From Ascaris suum (lineage: Eukaryota; Nematoda; Chromadorea; Rhabditida; Ascarididae): a DNA stretch of 64,000 nt. The notes below the pieces were generated by a model that worked only from the letters and a program-made list of their open reading frames with translations, did no database searches and was not told where the DNA came from. The stretch spans positions 3,915,213-3,979,212 of the forward strand of contig CM024172.1 in assembly GCA_013433145.1 (NCBI GenBank), read 5' to 3'. Both the position numbers and the translations under genes were made by a program. Numbering within the stretch: the stretch's first letter is position 1; each line of letters starts with the position of its first letter. Below are positions 25,517 to 38,300 of this stretch, piece by piece.

Positions 25517-27960
25517 CGCACACAGTGAGAAGAGCGTTGCGCTGCGTGTCATTCCCCGCCCCCCACGCATTTCCCCTTTCGATATTTGCCGTTTATATTG
25601 CCATTTTATGGCCGCCTCTATTTGTTAGTCATGTGTTTCAAATCGGATTATTTAATAAATGTGTGCAGGTAGAATATAAATATTTACAGTTGTTTTACAT
25701 AGTTACATATGGGGGACATAGTTGGTAAGTTTGTACTGATAAAGGAAAATGTTTTATGGTAGGTTGAATTATATACCACGAATTAATTGCAGTAAGACCA
25801 GTTCAGGTTTGTGTTGTTGTTTGCCGTACTCTGAGGTCTATAGGTCTTTGCCTTAGAATTCAAGTTCATATTGAACTTGAAGTGACCTCTTATTAGAGAG
25901 AAAGTCTGACTCTGTAGTTATGCATTTTTCTTGGAATAGGTGATTTGCAAAGAGGACGATCGCCACGTTGTGCCTTCAGTTGGGAAAATAAGGATAGACG
26001 GAATATTTTTCATTATATCACCCCCCTCCCCCACTCCCCGCCCAAAGAAAGTTCGCGATCATTATAAGTAGGCAGCGAATATTAATACGCAGAAAGATGT
26101 GTTATCGAATTCCATTGGAACCAATCGGAAATTAAAGGGTTATATATATTTTCCGGTCTAATAAACATGGTGCCTGGTTTTTGTTGTTTAGAAGGTTTAA
26201 TTGCATAGTTATATAATTTTATCTCTCGCAAAATAAGGATTTATTGCGTTTACTGTTGAATCTGTTTTTATCGTTTCAGAATGAATGAGTTTGTGTCATG
26301 AATTGTTCCATTTTTTACTGAAGTAATTCGTTTATTGTAGCGAGGATTCATCTGTGGACTTTCTCGGATTGCGCTCTTTAGTTGCCACAGTCACTTTTCA
26401 TTTCAAACGAAAGAACGTACGAAAATGCACATATCAGCACACTGACGGCGCTCTTCTATACTTGACTTTCTGCGAGGAAGTGTACTTGAAGTGATTCATG
26501 GCACGCGTGCAATGCGTATGAAGAAATTCCTTTTCGTTTCACTTATTCTTTGTGTTGCCTTGAACTTCTCGTTTCCTTAATAGCGATTTAGTTGATCAGG
26601 CATAGGGAGCGGGAAGGGGAGGAACGTCCATCGAAGGTGTTACTCATGGCAGTACCAGCTGTTCAAAAATTTTATTATTCGCCATTGCAAAGTAATATTT
26701 TCATTACATTTTGAGTTGTTTACATCAATATTACAAGTGCTTTGCGTATTTTTTAATGCTTATCATCGTTTTTTTTCCTTATTTTGCTGTTTATTTCTCG
26801 TTGTTCTATAAAAGAAAACAATCGCAACAAAAGTGTACTCGTTTGAAAATTGGTAACTCGCTTCTCTTCCCAAATCTTTTGAACACAACTGTTGCATTTC
26901 TTATGTCTAAAAAATCATTGCTTTTAGAGAGGTGACTGCTTGATGAGTTAATATCGCAAAAGCATCTCGAAAGGAAGCCAGTTTAGCTGGCCACCTCCTT
27001 CATCACAAATACAGTTCCTCTCTTATGGTCTCTTCAAGTTTTTTGAAATAAAACCATCAAATGTCTACAAACTTGAATTTTTATTAAGTGATAAATCCAG
27101 ATTCAGTAGGCACCGATGGCCAGGTCACTGATATCAATCTCATCTGCCGTCCCGACATACCTTTTTTTGTTGTCATTCGAAGTTATCCTTTCGGAAGTTT
27201 GAAGCTTATGCAGCGACAAGTGGCAACGTAAGAGTGTGCGTATTTATGTATCGATTACCTCTTCAGATGACCCATAATAAGGAGGATGTTGCGGCAGCAG
27301 TTATGAGAGTGTCTTTTAGTTGTTTCAACTTGGGACGCCAATAACAAGTGTTGCAGCACTGCTGCCCTTTCACCACCTACCCGTTTCCTTTACACACATA
27401 AACCCTTTCGGCCGCCTTTTCAAATACGGCATCGCATCGCTTGTCATCAGTGTTTTAAGCCGTTTCGCACACATTTGATTGAATGGCGGCGCTTTCGATT
27501 TCGAACGCCTACGGCAGACTTTTCGTTACATTTCCGGCCTATAAACCACTCGATTTGCACAACTGAACTAAGCTGCCTAAGTTTTACCCTTGCTTTATTA
27601 AAGCTGATGCGACTATTAGAAGTTTACAGATTGCGATGGAAGGTTTATGCGATTTTTGCTCTTTCTCTGTCACGTTAAATTCAAGCGCGGATGTTGAAGA
27701 GTAAAAGCTGTCAAGATCCTACACTGATGTATCACTAAGGACGATGGCTATGGTGGAATGCAGCTGAGTGTTGCGTTCCCCACTGCCCGCGGTTGTGATA
27801 TTATTTCGCAACCGTGTTGAAGTCATTTAGGAGGGGCACATATTCGCCAAACTGGCATTTACACCTTAAGGGTGTATCACCACTGTTCACATACAAGGGC
27901 ACAGTTACTGAGAAATGAGACTCTGCAAACGGGAATGGGATAAAAATTTCAAGTTCAGGT

Positions 27961-27984
27961 TCTTTAATTAGTTCTAATTAAAGA
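27961..27984. repeat. Perfect 10-bp AT-rich hairpin
   Basis: Arm tctttaatta, loop gttc, exact complementary arm, immediately before a GA run. Confidence 0.75.
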
Positions 27985-28002
27985 GGGAGAGAGAGAGAGA
28001 GG
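27985..28002. repeat. (GA)n microsatellite
   Basis: Short GA run directly abutting a perfect AT-rich palindrome at 27961-27984. Confidence 0.85.
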
Positions 28003-30713
28003 ATACTCTTTACTCACGGAAGAACAAATAAGACTGCAGTGAAGCAGTGGAGTATATGAATAAATAAATGCGCATAAAACGAAAAAAACATTGCTTTAGA
28101 ATGTATCATAAAAGGGAACTCCAAAATTAATTACAATATATTCGTGTTTGAATTTTCGAAAATTTGGCATTTCGTTGGTGATTTTTCAGTAAACCCTTCT
28201 TACAGTAAAGCAAAAATCGGATTGAATTCCCATTAGTTCCTTTGTTATGCGCTTCGAATTCGAATTGAGGGGGCGATCAAAAAACATTCCCAATTATTCT
28301 GGTAAATTCACCACGTATGCTTTATTTTGGATGCGCAATATTTAACGCGTATGTTAAATGTTAGCAGCATTCATCGCTGCTCAACTTCTTTGCGCAGATG
28401 GGACACATGAAGGGTACAAAATAAGGGAACATAGATGCAAGTCACTACAAAAGAACTGATTTTCGTTATGCAAATTTCTCTAATTGACACATATTAAGCG
28501 CGAAGCCAGTGGTTATTTTCTTTTAGTGGTTGTTTCATTCGAGCCAAGAAATGGACTAAGCTTGTAGGTGCCAGTCGCAAAATACTCAACATAAAACTTT
28601 ACAATTTCTGTGATTCCTCAAGGAGATTTATTATTGATATTGCCCGCTTGAAGCAACCTGTGCTTACCGGAAATTTCGCTTAGACAAGAGAAACCCACAT
28701 CATCTGTCTTCGCTGCCTATCCGCCGCGGTTTGTTGGAGCAGTTAGCCTCAAGTTTGGCCATTTTGAGGAAAAGAGCCATAATCAGAGGTGGGCAAGCGT
28801 TAAAATAAACGTTACTGTTACTAATAAACGCCGAAAAAATCCAGCAGTTGCGGTATTCTAAGGAAAAGTCTTTCGAAGGCGACAAATTTCTCGCCTCAAA
28901 TTTTTTTTTTTTTGCATCCGAACGAGCGGGCCAGTAGACTAGGTGATTTCTAGGCCACTGAAGAAACCATTCTTAGCGATGTTGTTGGTTAATTTTCAGA
29001 TTGTTTTTGCCAGTGATTATGGCAGCTTTGCAGTGCCTTACTGCAGAATTTAATCAAAAAAATGTTGAGCTGCAAAGTTTGACTAAAGTTTGTGAGTCAT
29101 AAAATTTAGTGGAATTTAATGCCTCATTGTCCATTTGTCCGCAGTATTGGGAGCCTAAACTGTTACATTCGATGCTCATATCCAACGGGCAGCAATATTT
29201 ATCGAGTAGATCAAACTGCTCTAAATGATTATTAGAGTGATCTGATTAAATGATTGCTATCAAATGTGATTTTATACCTCATTGTGCGAGAATAAAATCG
29301 GCCGCATTGAAATTCGTTCAGAACCCATTTCGTGTTTCTTTTTTTTTGGTTTGCTGTCGGTCGTTTTGTCGCAGTGAACTACTGCAAGTTGCATCCACGT
29401 CGTTTGCACTGCATTGATGCCCTCTTTCCATCGTTCCTCATCCGTTCCACTTTCTCACTCTTTAATTCTCCTTTAGACAGCAATTACCCTCCCTTCTGAC
29501 AACTTTTGTTGCAAACCACCGTTCCCATCCTCTTTTTATATCTTTTCTCGTACATTATCACAACGTCGTATCTATGCGCATGCATGCATTTATGTTTTTA
29601 TCGTCTATCTCTCGATCAGTTTCGTCTGGAGAATCACTGAGGCTAACGTTTGAGAGGTTATTTCGATATAATCAATTCGATGGATTGACTTCCGAGATGA
29701 GCGATCCTCTTTTTGAGGAATTGTACTCAGTTAAATGCACCAAAAGATTTACACAAATTTCACGAATGGTGTTCGCGCTAGAAGTACGGATACATTGATG
29801 CATACGTTTTATTCTTGACTGACGAATTATGCAATCGTTTCACTTATTGTGGGGCATCTCGAAAGGGTCTCCACTATGCTTCTCCACCTATTTCTTTTGA
29901 TAGATCTGTTATTACGGTTTATGCTCATAGAACGATTATTGTTGCGTGTTCTCTCATGAGGGAAAGCAGTTTAGCTGCAAGTTGAGAAAGAAATAAGCTG
30001 GAAACGGCTGTGAGCGTTCGGTTCAGCACAATTCGATGTCAGCATGCGTGACGAGTTGCTTAAAAATAGCACACGACAACCATTTGTTTGGAATCAGTGT
30101 TTGCATCACTGAGGGCTAATTCGTCGATAGAGTACTGTGCCTCCTCTCGTTCTTCCTGCGTCGATCACATCCTTTATCAGTTTCCCGCTTTAACTCGCTT
30201 TTGTTGCCCGTCCAGTTTTCCCTCTTTTGCATTGCTATTTATGCAACTCGAATCAAGTTTTCTTGCTTGCCTCTATTTGACTCTAACATAGAGTAGTTCA
30301 GTGATACGAGATAGACGAGTGGCCGATATTTGACAAGTTATTATCGCTCTCATTACGAAATTTTCGATCTCTAAGCATGAAATTGTTTCCATTCTCTTCC
30401 GTATAGCACACTTTGCAGCATCTTCATCACTTCGTCACTTCCTTTACATTATGCTTCTTTGGGTTCATTTTCAACTCGTCATGCGGATCGAGAAATCCGC
30501 TTGACAGACGTCAGTCGATGAGATAACGCTGTGAATCGTTTTTGATACGTTCTTTAATGGACATGAATCTATGCGGGAAGTGACTGTCGTTCAACAAAGT
30601 GTCGTTGAGCCGCAGCGATAGTGGCACTTAAACAAGCTGTTGTACAAAGGCACACAGGTGGGCTTGCCGAGCGTTGCTTTTGTCGATTGTCAGTCATTCG
30701 GTGAGCGCTTTTG

Positions 30714-31424
30714 TCATGGCATTGTGCAATTTTTATAGTGGCCAGGTGGGTTTGTTGTCTTTGTGCTTATGCGAACATCTATACGGTGGAGAATGTTAAA
30801 AGGTAAAAACACTTTCAGAACTCTCCTCGTTATGTAGCCTTCTTTTTCATGCGTGTCCCCACCTGTGACATATATCCCGCAAAAAGTTTGTATGCGATGA
30901 AAACCCATTGTAAACTTACTGCATGTGTTGCTAGCAAGTTTGGAAAGAGACATGGTGGGCGTCTTGCCAGATTAACTGCTCTCTTCGATTACGTTAGATT
31001 TCATTTAGGATCGGCGTCGTGTAAATTGGACTGGGCGTGTGCAAATCGGAAGCTAGTTAGGGCTGCTTTATTGTGTGTGGCATTGCCCTCGGCGTTTGTT
31101 GCTCTGTGTGAAGAACGCACTGTGTCCGGCTTGGCCTGATCACGCCAGCGGCAGTCGCTCATTGCAAACTTCTTCACTGTTTTATCTATGGCTTGCTTGG
31201 TTCTTTAGATCTTCGAGAAGTGTTTTCCATTTTCCGGTGCTTATGTTCACCGAATTTATCTCACTTTTTTCATAGCCTTTACAATTTAGTGATGTATGAG
31301 GCTGAATGGAGCTATATCCTTTGGAATTAACGGTTATTGCTGATTCGACATTACTCAGCAGTGTTAGTGCAGCCACCACGCATAAGAGACACAGCACTTT
31401 GCTATAAGTGGTTTGTTTAAGCAT
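30714..31424 (-). CDS. Probable two-exon secreted protein of unknown function
   Basis: Read on the - strand as join of 31265-31424 and 30714-30862 (309 bases, 102 residues plus stop). The first exon starts with ATG and encodes a textbook signal peptide: MLKQTTYSK, core VLCLLCVVAALTLLSN, then VESA as cleavage site. It ends at an A|GTGAGA donor in phase 1. The second exon follows a GTCACAG acceptor in matching phase and ends in a TGA after HYKNCTMP. The mature part is about 73 residues with two cysteines. I recognise no family. Support is the signal peptide, the phase match and the good donor. No clear AATAAA follows. The single ORF could alternatively end unspliced at 31182. Confidence 0.4.
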
Positions 31425-31753
31425 CAAATTTCATTCTCTGTCCGCCTTATATGTTCCTTACTGTTTGCTTCTTCGTCTTCTATAACGTTGCAGCCTTTGC
31501 CTCTTCACTAGCTTTTACCTTTATGCGTTGGCTCTTTTTTCGTCATTTTCATGTATGCATCAAAAATTGCTGTTGTTCTTTTCGATGAGCCATGCTTCAA
31601 CAGTTTAGCCTCTTCTTGCTTCCTTGCGAACGCCTTTCACTACTGCTTTGTGGCTGCTGGCTGCACTTTACCATAGGACTAGATCAGCCGGAATCTTTGA
31701 AGGCGCGGATTTAGTGGCGTTCAATCTCATGCTCAATCGATGTATTTGAGCCC

Positions 31754-31766
31754 GGGGGGGGGGGGG
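31754..31766 (+). repeat. G tract, 13 bases
   Basis: Uninterrupted G run followed by AGGGGAGG-type sequence. Confidence 0.95.
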
Positions 31767-34127
31767 AGGGGAAAGCTGGCACCATTGTGGCCAAATTTTT
31801 CAGAGCGTCGAAGCATACAGCCGTCGCAGTCCGTTCCACTTCTTTGCACTAACGGTCACTATAGGAGATGGAATTGTTCTGGGTAAAGGGTGGCATTTCT
31901 CCTGCTTTGTGAACTTTTGAAAGCTTGCAGAAGGACGGTGACGATATAGTTTCTTCAATTCCTTCACATGCCTGCGTGCTATATATTTCGTTGTAGCGCT
32001 TGATTGTCTATGTTGCAGCAGCATAATGCGTGCTTGTTCTGCTTTGAAACGCCTACTTATCACTCTTCGAGAATATTTTCTGCTTTCGGTACTGGCACGT
32101 GGCAGGAGTAGGCCTCCAAATGAACGAATCATCGAATTATCTCCTCACACCAAATATTCAACGGGTTCGAAGATCTCTCTCCATCCCTTTAGTGTCTATA
32201 TTGCTCCACTTTAAAGTGTACCATTTAGCACAGCTGTGCAATTAAAAACTCACTCCCGAAGTCACTTCAGATGTTCCGTCGCGTTCATATTTCAATTGCC
32301 AAAACCGTTCCTAGTTGTCAGTATTACGCAATATTTATTTCGTTCGTGCTCTATTCTAAATTATTGTCCTTCATTATTCTTGAATATTGTTTTCATTCAT
32401 CTATACTTTATCTCTTCCGTTATAAGTCTGATGTGCAATTTCGAGAGTTACCACTAAGCGTCAGATGCGCTTCTGAAATAAGAGTTGCTGTTTGTAATGT
32501 TGAAAGATCTTCACAACTTGAATATAAAACCGGCTTTGAGCCGCTGATTGTTGGTTACCTACAGAAGGCACAATTGTCGGAGGTAAGGTTGTCAGGGCGT
32601 GGACCGATTTATACGGTCCCTAGTTGTGAATACTTCGGTTGTATTTGAGGGAAAAGGAGAGGGGGGAGGCGTTTCAGGAGATTCCATAAGCTCTTTTTAT
32701 ACATTTTCAGCTGGTTGCTTGCTGTAATTGTTGCATTTTGAAAACGTGGGTCACTTCTGGGGAACCAGTTTTCTATGCTAACCTATAAGTTTCATCGTTT
32801 AGGAATGGAATAAAAAACGCGTTGAATTCTCGGGGTTCTACACACAAATGTCGCTTTTCACAGACGTCATCGATGACCGCATGTCTCATCTCATCGAAGT
32901 TTTTGCAAATAGAGGGGTAAAAAGGCGCAAGCTAGAGTCCAATTCCTTTATGAAAGCGGAAGCCGCTGGAAAAAAAACCGTGTGAAAAAGACGGAGAAGT
33001 TATGGAAAAAAGAATGCGGCAATTGCACAAGAGATATATCGTAGCGATCTCTAAAAAACATAACCGAGAGTGCATTGCCTTCTTGCCGCCGTAGTGAAAT
33101 GTTGGGAATCACTTAAGGCGTTTTTTGGTCATTTGATTGGGAACTGAGTTGCCCACTCGAAATAATCAGCCAATTTTTGCATCAAATCAAATGGTTCTTT
33201 GTTATAAATATTAGTCTTTACTATAATCTTTCAGCTCAAACAAAATTTATTCACAGAGTGAAGATATATTTAGAGTGAAGTCAAATTAATATAAGAAATG
33301 AATTATTTTATTTCCTGTATAGAGTTTACATCGTTCCAGAAGCGGTCTCATTTTCCCTTTGCGACCTCAGAGATCACTAATATGGGCGCTGGAAAGATCG
33401 GAGGGAAGAAAGGGAGAGCTGTTGACATTTGATAGGAATGAGATCTCTCTTGTCATTCCCAACATGTTTGCGTCAGTTTGCTATCGCAGCACAAAATTTC
33501 GCACTTAATTGCCACTTAAGGTGTAATATTTTTCATAGTTTTGTATCAGATTCGTGGAGGGGCTCCTAAAAAGTGGAATTAATTGTAAGAGGAAAGTTAT
33601 CAGACTGGACCACAATCCGTATTTTTCGCACCTCAAAATAGTGTTGTCTTTTCCTATCAGTGAATCATGCATGTTTGTGTGTCCTTGTATGTTAACTGGT
33701 CCGTCTCGTTTTCAATACCTTTAATGGATCTGTTGCATTGGTCAACTGTTCGTTCTTGACTTGCGCTGAATTAATAACGAGGTGGTGAATAGATCACTTG
33801 AAATCACTTGAAAAGAAGTCATTCAACGAAAAGTTCGATCGCCATCGATCAGCTGCTCTCGTCTATACTGTTGAGTGCAGTAGTGAAGTAAGCGTGATCG
33901 GCTGAGGCGGTGTTGGGTGTGGACGGCCTTCTTACATTCCAAACCGTTGAAGTGGACCGGTTGTGTGATGTATTGCCCGTTTATATGTCGCTGCTGATTT
34001 TATATCGTTTGCCGTCGATTTTCAGTATCGCTTACTACCGTTGAACTCTTTGATACTTGTTCATATTTAACTGCTTCATTTGTTTCATAAAAGCCCGGAG
34101 TGTTTGTTACTATAGAGCTCACAGGGA

Positions 34128-34139
34128 GGGGGGGGGGGG
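34128..34139 (+). repeat. G tract, 12 bases
   Basis: G run about 1 kb upstream of the plexin start codon. Confidence 0.95.
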
Positions 34140-35198
34140 TGGAGATGGAAGACTAGAAATGTAAAAGGCTTCTTATGGGAGAATGAGCATGTATGGCGTG
34201 ATGGGTGGCATTTGATGTGAGATGCTTCACCGAGCTCCTTATAACGTTATAACATCTTATTTATTAGAATTTATTTCTGTAGGGTGCATTATTCTCGCAT
34301 CGAGAGTTGAACAAGTGTGGTGGAATGAGAGCGACTCGTGCAGTGAATAGTCGTACCACTTAAATAGCTATTCGGCATGTCATGTTGCAGTTGCAGCTGT
34401 TGTGTTTTGAATGTGTGTGCGAAGGGGAGGGGAATGAGTGAGAGGGAGAGAGGTATAATTGCTGTCATCTAGTGTCCTCTTCTGTGTGTTCTCTTCTTAT
34501 CAACTTTTCTACTTGTGAAATCAGCCGCGGTTGCAGTGCCCCAAAAGATGAATTTCTCTCCGCCGATGCATTCACGCGGAATCACAACAAGCGCCTCAAA
34601 TACAGACCCAACCGCATTCTTTCCAACTTTCATATCTAACTTCATCCCTCGGCGGCTATTCATCGCATTATGCTCTCCCTTCGATTCCTTGCCTATAGTC
34701 TATATGCCACCATCACTTAACGAACGAATTGAGTGCAATTTTCATTGCTCTACAGATGAAAGTTATCTTCTATCATGTTTCATTGTATGGATCGTCTAGC
34801 GATATGTTCAAAAAATAACCTCGCTCTTCACTTAATTCCAAAAAGTTATTGCTGTTAGGATGTTTCCCTCAGCACTGCCTCTGTTGAGACATAAGGCTAT
34901 GCTGATGTTTGGTGAAGTATGTTGGTTTCCATACCTATTATGTCTTTTGCTGTGTCATTTTATGTTTCTTCGGCATCGGTGCGTGTATGCGTGTGATGCA
35001 TTCTGCCAGTCAGAATCACACTCGTTGATGGTTTCAGTGCCGAAGGACGGTTGTGTTGGTTCGAGTTGCGTCGTGCAACATTCGGGAGCGAGTGAAGCGT
35101 CGGGTGGTTATTTCCGCATCGTATATTTATGCGTGTGTCCCTCAGGTAATCTCTCTACGTTGAGAGAGGATATGAGATGAGGTTGGGTGCGATTTGTG

Positions 35199-35396
35199 AT
35201 GCGACACACTCAACCGACATCCAGTTCGGCGCCTCTGCGTCGTCGTCCGAGTTTGCGAGGCGTCGATGTGCTCCTGAAGACGACGACACTTGTGCTGCTT
35301 GTGACCTTCGCACAAGCACGATTTGCCACCGACGATATTGTTGCCGAGTTTGTCAACCCGAACAATATCAACGAGGATATGCCTTTCGAAAAAATG
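35199..35396 (+). CDS. Plexin exon 1: signal peptide and start of mature protein
   Basis: 66 codons. After an Arg-rich n-region comes the hydrophobic core [13 protein letters not shown], with likely cleavage after AQA (residue 40). The sequence ends with FEKM and splices in phase 0 (donor GTTCAT, weak) to a [12 protein letters not shown] segment, as in the first Sema strand of plexins. The n-region of about 23 residues is longer than usual, so a non-AUG or alternative upstream exon is possible. Intron 1 is 731 bp; I see nothing in it. Confidence 0.75.
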
Positions 35397-38300
35397 GTTC
35401 ATTGCTTTTAACGTTAGAACGTTTCCTGTCCGAGGTATACAGAAGTAGACTTTATAATTCAGTGGAGAAGTCGAAGTTTTTATAGTCATTTAGCACAGTA
35501 TTTTAGCGAAACCAAGAAAAACATTTGTAAGTCGTTAAAAGAAAACGCAGTTACGCCGACGGAATTAGTCGCTATTTCGTTTTTCTTTTTATTCTGTGAA
35601 CGGCTGCTTTTTTTGCTGTTCGACGAGGAAATATGTATGGCTTTAAAAGGTTTGACACAATATATCGGTAGCTGCGATGGCTGAAAGTTATCGTTTTTTC
35701 TTCGAAACAGGAGCTGCACTGAGTTGCGAATTTGTGCTGCCGTGTTTGCGGCATTTCATGAGGTAAATCCATACGCATGTTAAGGTTGTTTCCACGGCAG
35801 TTCTTTTGTTGTCTTTGAGCGTCTGAATGCGTCATTGTTTTTTTCTTACAAACAGTTTTTTTAGTAATCAAGCGATTCCATATGAGTCATTTTGATGTCG
35901 TCTCTGATTCACTTTGTAGGCTCTTGCATACAGACAAACTGCAGAAGGTTTCTTGAGGGTGGCACTACTAGTGAAAGTGTTTGTGCTCTATCTCTAAAGG
36001 GCGCCAGGTTGGAACACTTCCAAGAGGGTGGCCCACCACTACACGGGATAGGCGATAGTCCTCTGTGCTTTATGGGGGTATAGTATTTTTTCAAAAACGT
36101 TGTTTTGTTCTAAACGTTGCGTTGTAGGTGATCGACCCTTCAACAGGTCGCTTGTATGTTGGTGGAGTGAACAATCTTTACGACCTGCACGCTTCTGGTC
36201 TCGGCGTGAAAGCGCATGCAGTGACCGGTCCCGAGGAGGACTCTCACGATTGCCTCAGTAAGTGCATTACTACGTTCTTTGCTTTTCAACCAGTTTATTG
36301 TGACTTTGAGTGTTGAGTGTATATCGGTGGTGTGTTGATAGATATCCATTATGACTTCTTTGCTTTAGTTACACCTTCCTTACTGAACTCCATCCTGAGT
36401 GGTTTGCATCAAGTGCTCGCTCATTCTCTGTCGATGCTGTAACTGGATGGGTTAAAGCTATTCCCAGCCCCTACCATACAAGATTTGGCTCTGATCCTGT
36501 ATGCTGATTTTTTCAATAAATTGCGCACAGAACGGTGTTTGATTGAAGCGAACGTTTTTGTTTTTATTTTTATCTTTGTTCTTTTTTTGTGGGAGTGCAT
36601 TCTAGTTGCTATTGGGGATGCGTTTGCATGTTCGATATCGACAGCTGCTCTGTGTAGCGTCGCTTGTTAGCGTACTTTCTTCGAAAATTTCCCATTTTCA
36701 CAGAGAAAAATTCAGAAGGAAATTTGCTCGTTGGATATCCCTCGACAACTCATAAACGCGAAGACGACAATCCGTCGATTTTTTAAGTTCATTCGGCAAC
36801 AAAAAGTGAAACAGACGCAATTTTGTTTTAACTTTTTCTTAGAGATGTTATGATGCGGTTGGCATTCCACACTTGCTAATATATCAGGCTACTAGATGGG
36901 AAAAGTGAAAGGAGGGGGGGGGGGGGGGGAGCATTCTCTTCTCTTCCAATGAAAACTTTAGATCTTTGTTTTCGAATCTCACCGGACTATTTCCCTTTTC
37001 ATTTTACCATCGTATATAAACATAGTTCAACAGTGACCATAATTTCGCGATCGGTGCAAACTCGATTCACATGCGAGGTTCTAATCCGGATAGTTCCACA
37101 CCCTAAATTTCGATTGGCTTCTCACTTATTACTTACCATTGTAATTTTATGTAAGTCGTTCACATGTATTGTTTATATCTGATGGCAACGACATCCCTGC
37201 GTGATAGCTATTCGACGTGTTGCATCGATTCTCGTACAAATAGGAGGTAAAAAGAAGCGAAAAAAATCGGAATACTGACATACGTAAATAGTGATGTGAT
37301 ATGAGTATAGGTTTGTAATGGTTGAATGAGTCACGGCGCAGAGAGGAGGGCTGCGATAATCTCCTATCAAATGGTTATTATTCGCTTCAATAGCGCATAG
37401 CAAAACACCGAACGAATTGTTGTGCACTCTGCGAAAATCGCTTTCAACAAATAATATATTTGTGTAAAATGTACCCCTTTCGTGCAAGTCGTTTCACATG
37501 ATCGCCCTTTATTGACACACACTTGCGGGCACACAAAATCTTTACCGCATAGAAGGTGTCCATGTTGTGGATGTGCAATCGCTGAAGGCGAATATGGGGA
37601 AAGAAATGGGTTAGATGAGATTGTCTAAGGGATGGGGATGACGAGGCTTTACACTTTAAAACGACTGTATTAAATACCGACTTTTTAGTCATCGACAAAG
37701 ATCGCTGCGACTAAGTACTGTGCACCGAAACATTCTTGTTGCAAGTTGTAGTCGTAATCATATGTAAACTATAGATCGTAGCTGTACAGGTGTTTGTTGT
37801 TTTGCCTCATTAATACGACATTAGTGGGGTTTTGATCTAGATATTCAAAGAATACTTTATGCGATCCGTTGACTCGACAAGAGTAATAATGATATACGAA
37901 CGCATACAAAAATAGTTATGCAATCGAGGTCTTAAAAGCTTTGGTTTAATTAAATCGAATTAGGAATATCTGAGGGTGATAAAGTAAACCCAGCGGTAGA
38001 AACGGATTACATTAGTCCGCCAAAGGATTCGATGAGGTTGCGGGGGAGTGAATTTCATTTCATCACCTTCCATTTCTTCACTTCATTTCGCGAAGGCTCA
38101 GCTTTTTACCCTTCAGGCCTCTGATTAGGCAGTGACTACTCCGTTGTGGTGATTGCCCCTTTTCGATTAAGTGACTTCCTAGAATGCCCCTTCCATCCAA
38201 ACTTTCTATGCACGAATGAGAACTCTTTAAAATTGTTGAGTACTTTGTTTACGGTTTATTGAATGCATCAAAATTGGTGGAACTCTCTCTATGGATAGCA

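Larger units (their letters stand above)
31425..35198. other. Upstream region of plexin
   Basis: No recognised gene. It carries two G tracts and an unrecognised Arg/Lys-rich 110-codon - strand ORF (31800-32132). It presumably contains the plexin promoter and 5' leader; no TATA-type element stands out. Confidence 0.5.

Noticed and set aside
28784..28796. CAGAGGTGGGCAA, resembling a hAT transposon terminus.
   Set aside because: No inverted partner end or 8-bp target duplication found nearby.
34860..35180. 106-codon + ORF directly upstream of plexin exon 1.
   Set aside because: Different frame from the plexin start, ends before it, no motif; more likely upstream or leader sequence.
36710..36810. 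Possible plexin exon after a TTTTCACAG acceptor in intron 2.
   Set aside because: In-phase translation does not resemble the Sema strand required, and exon 3 at 40167-40270 fits both phase and motif.
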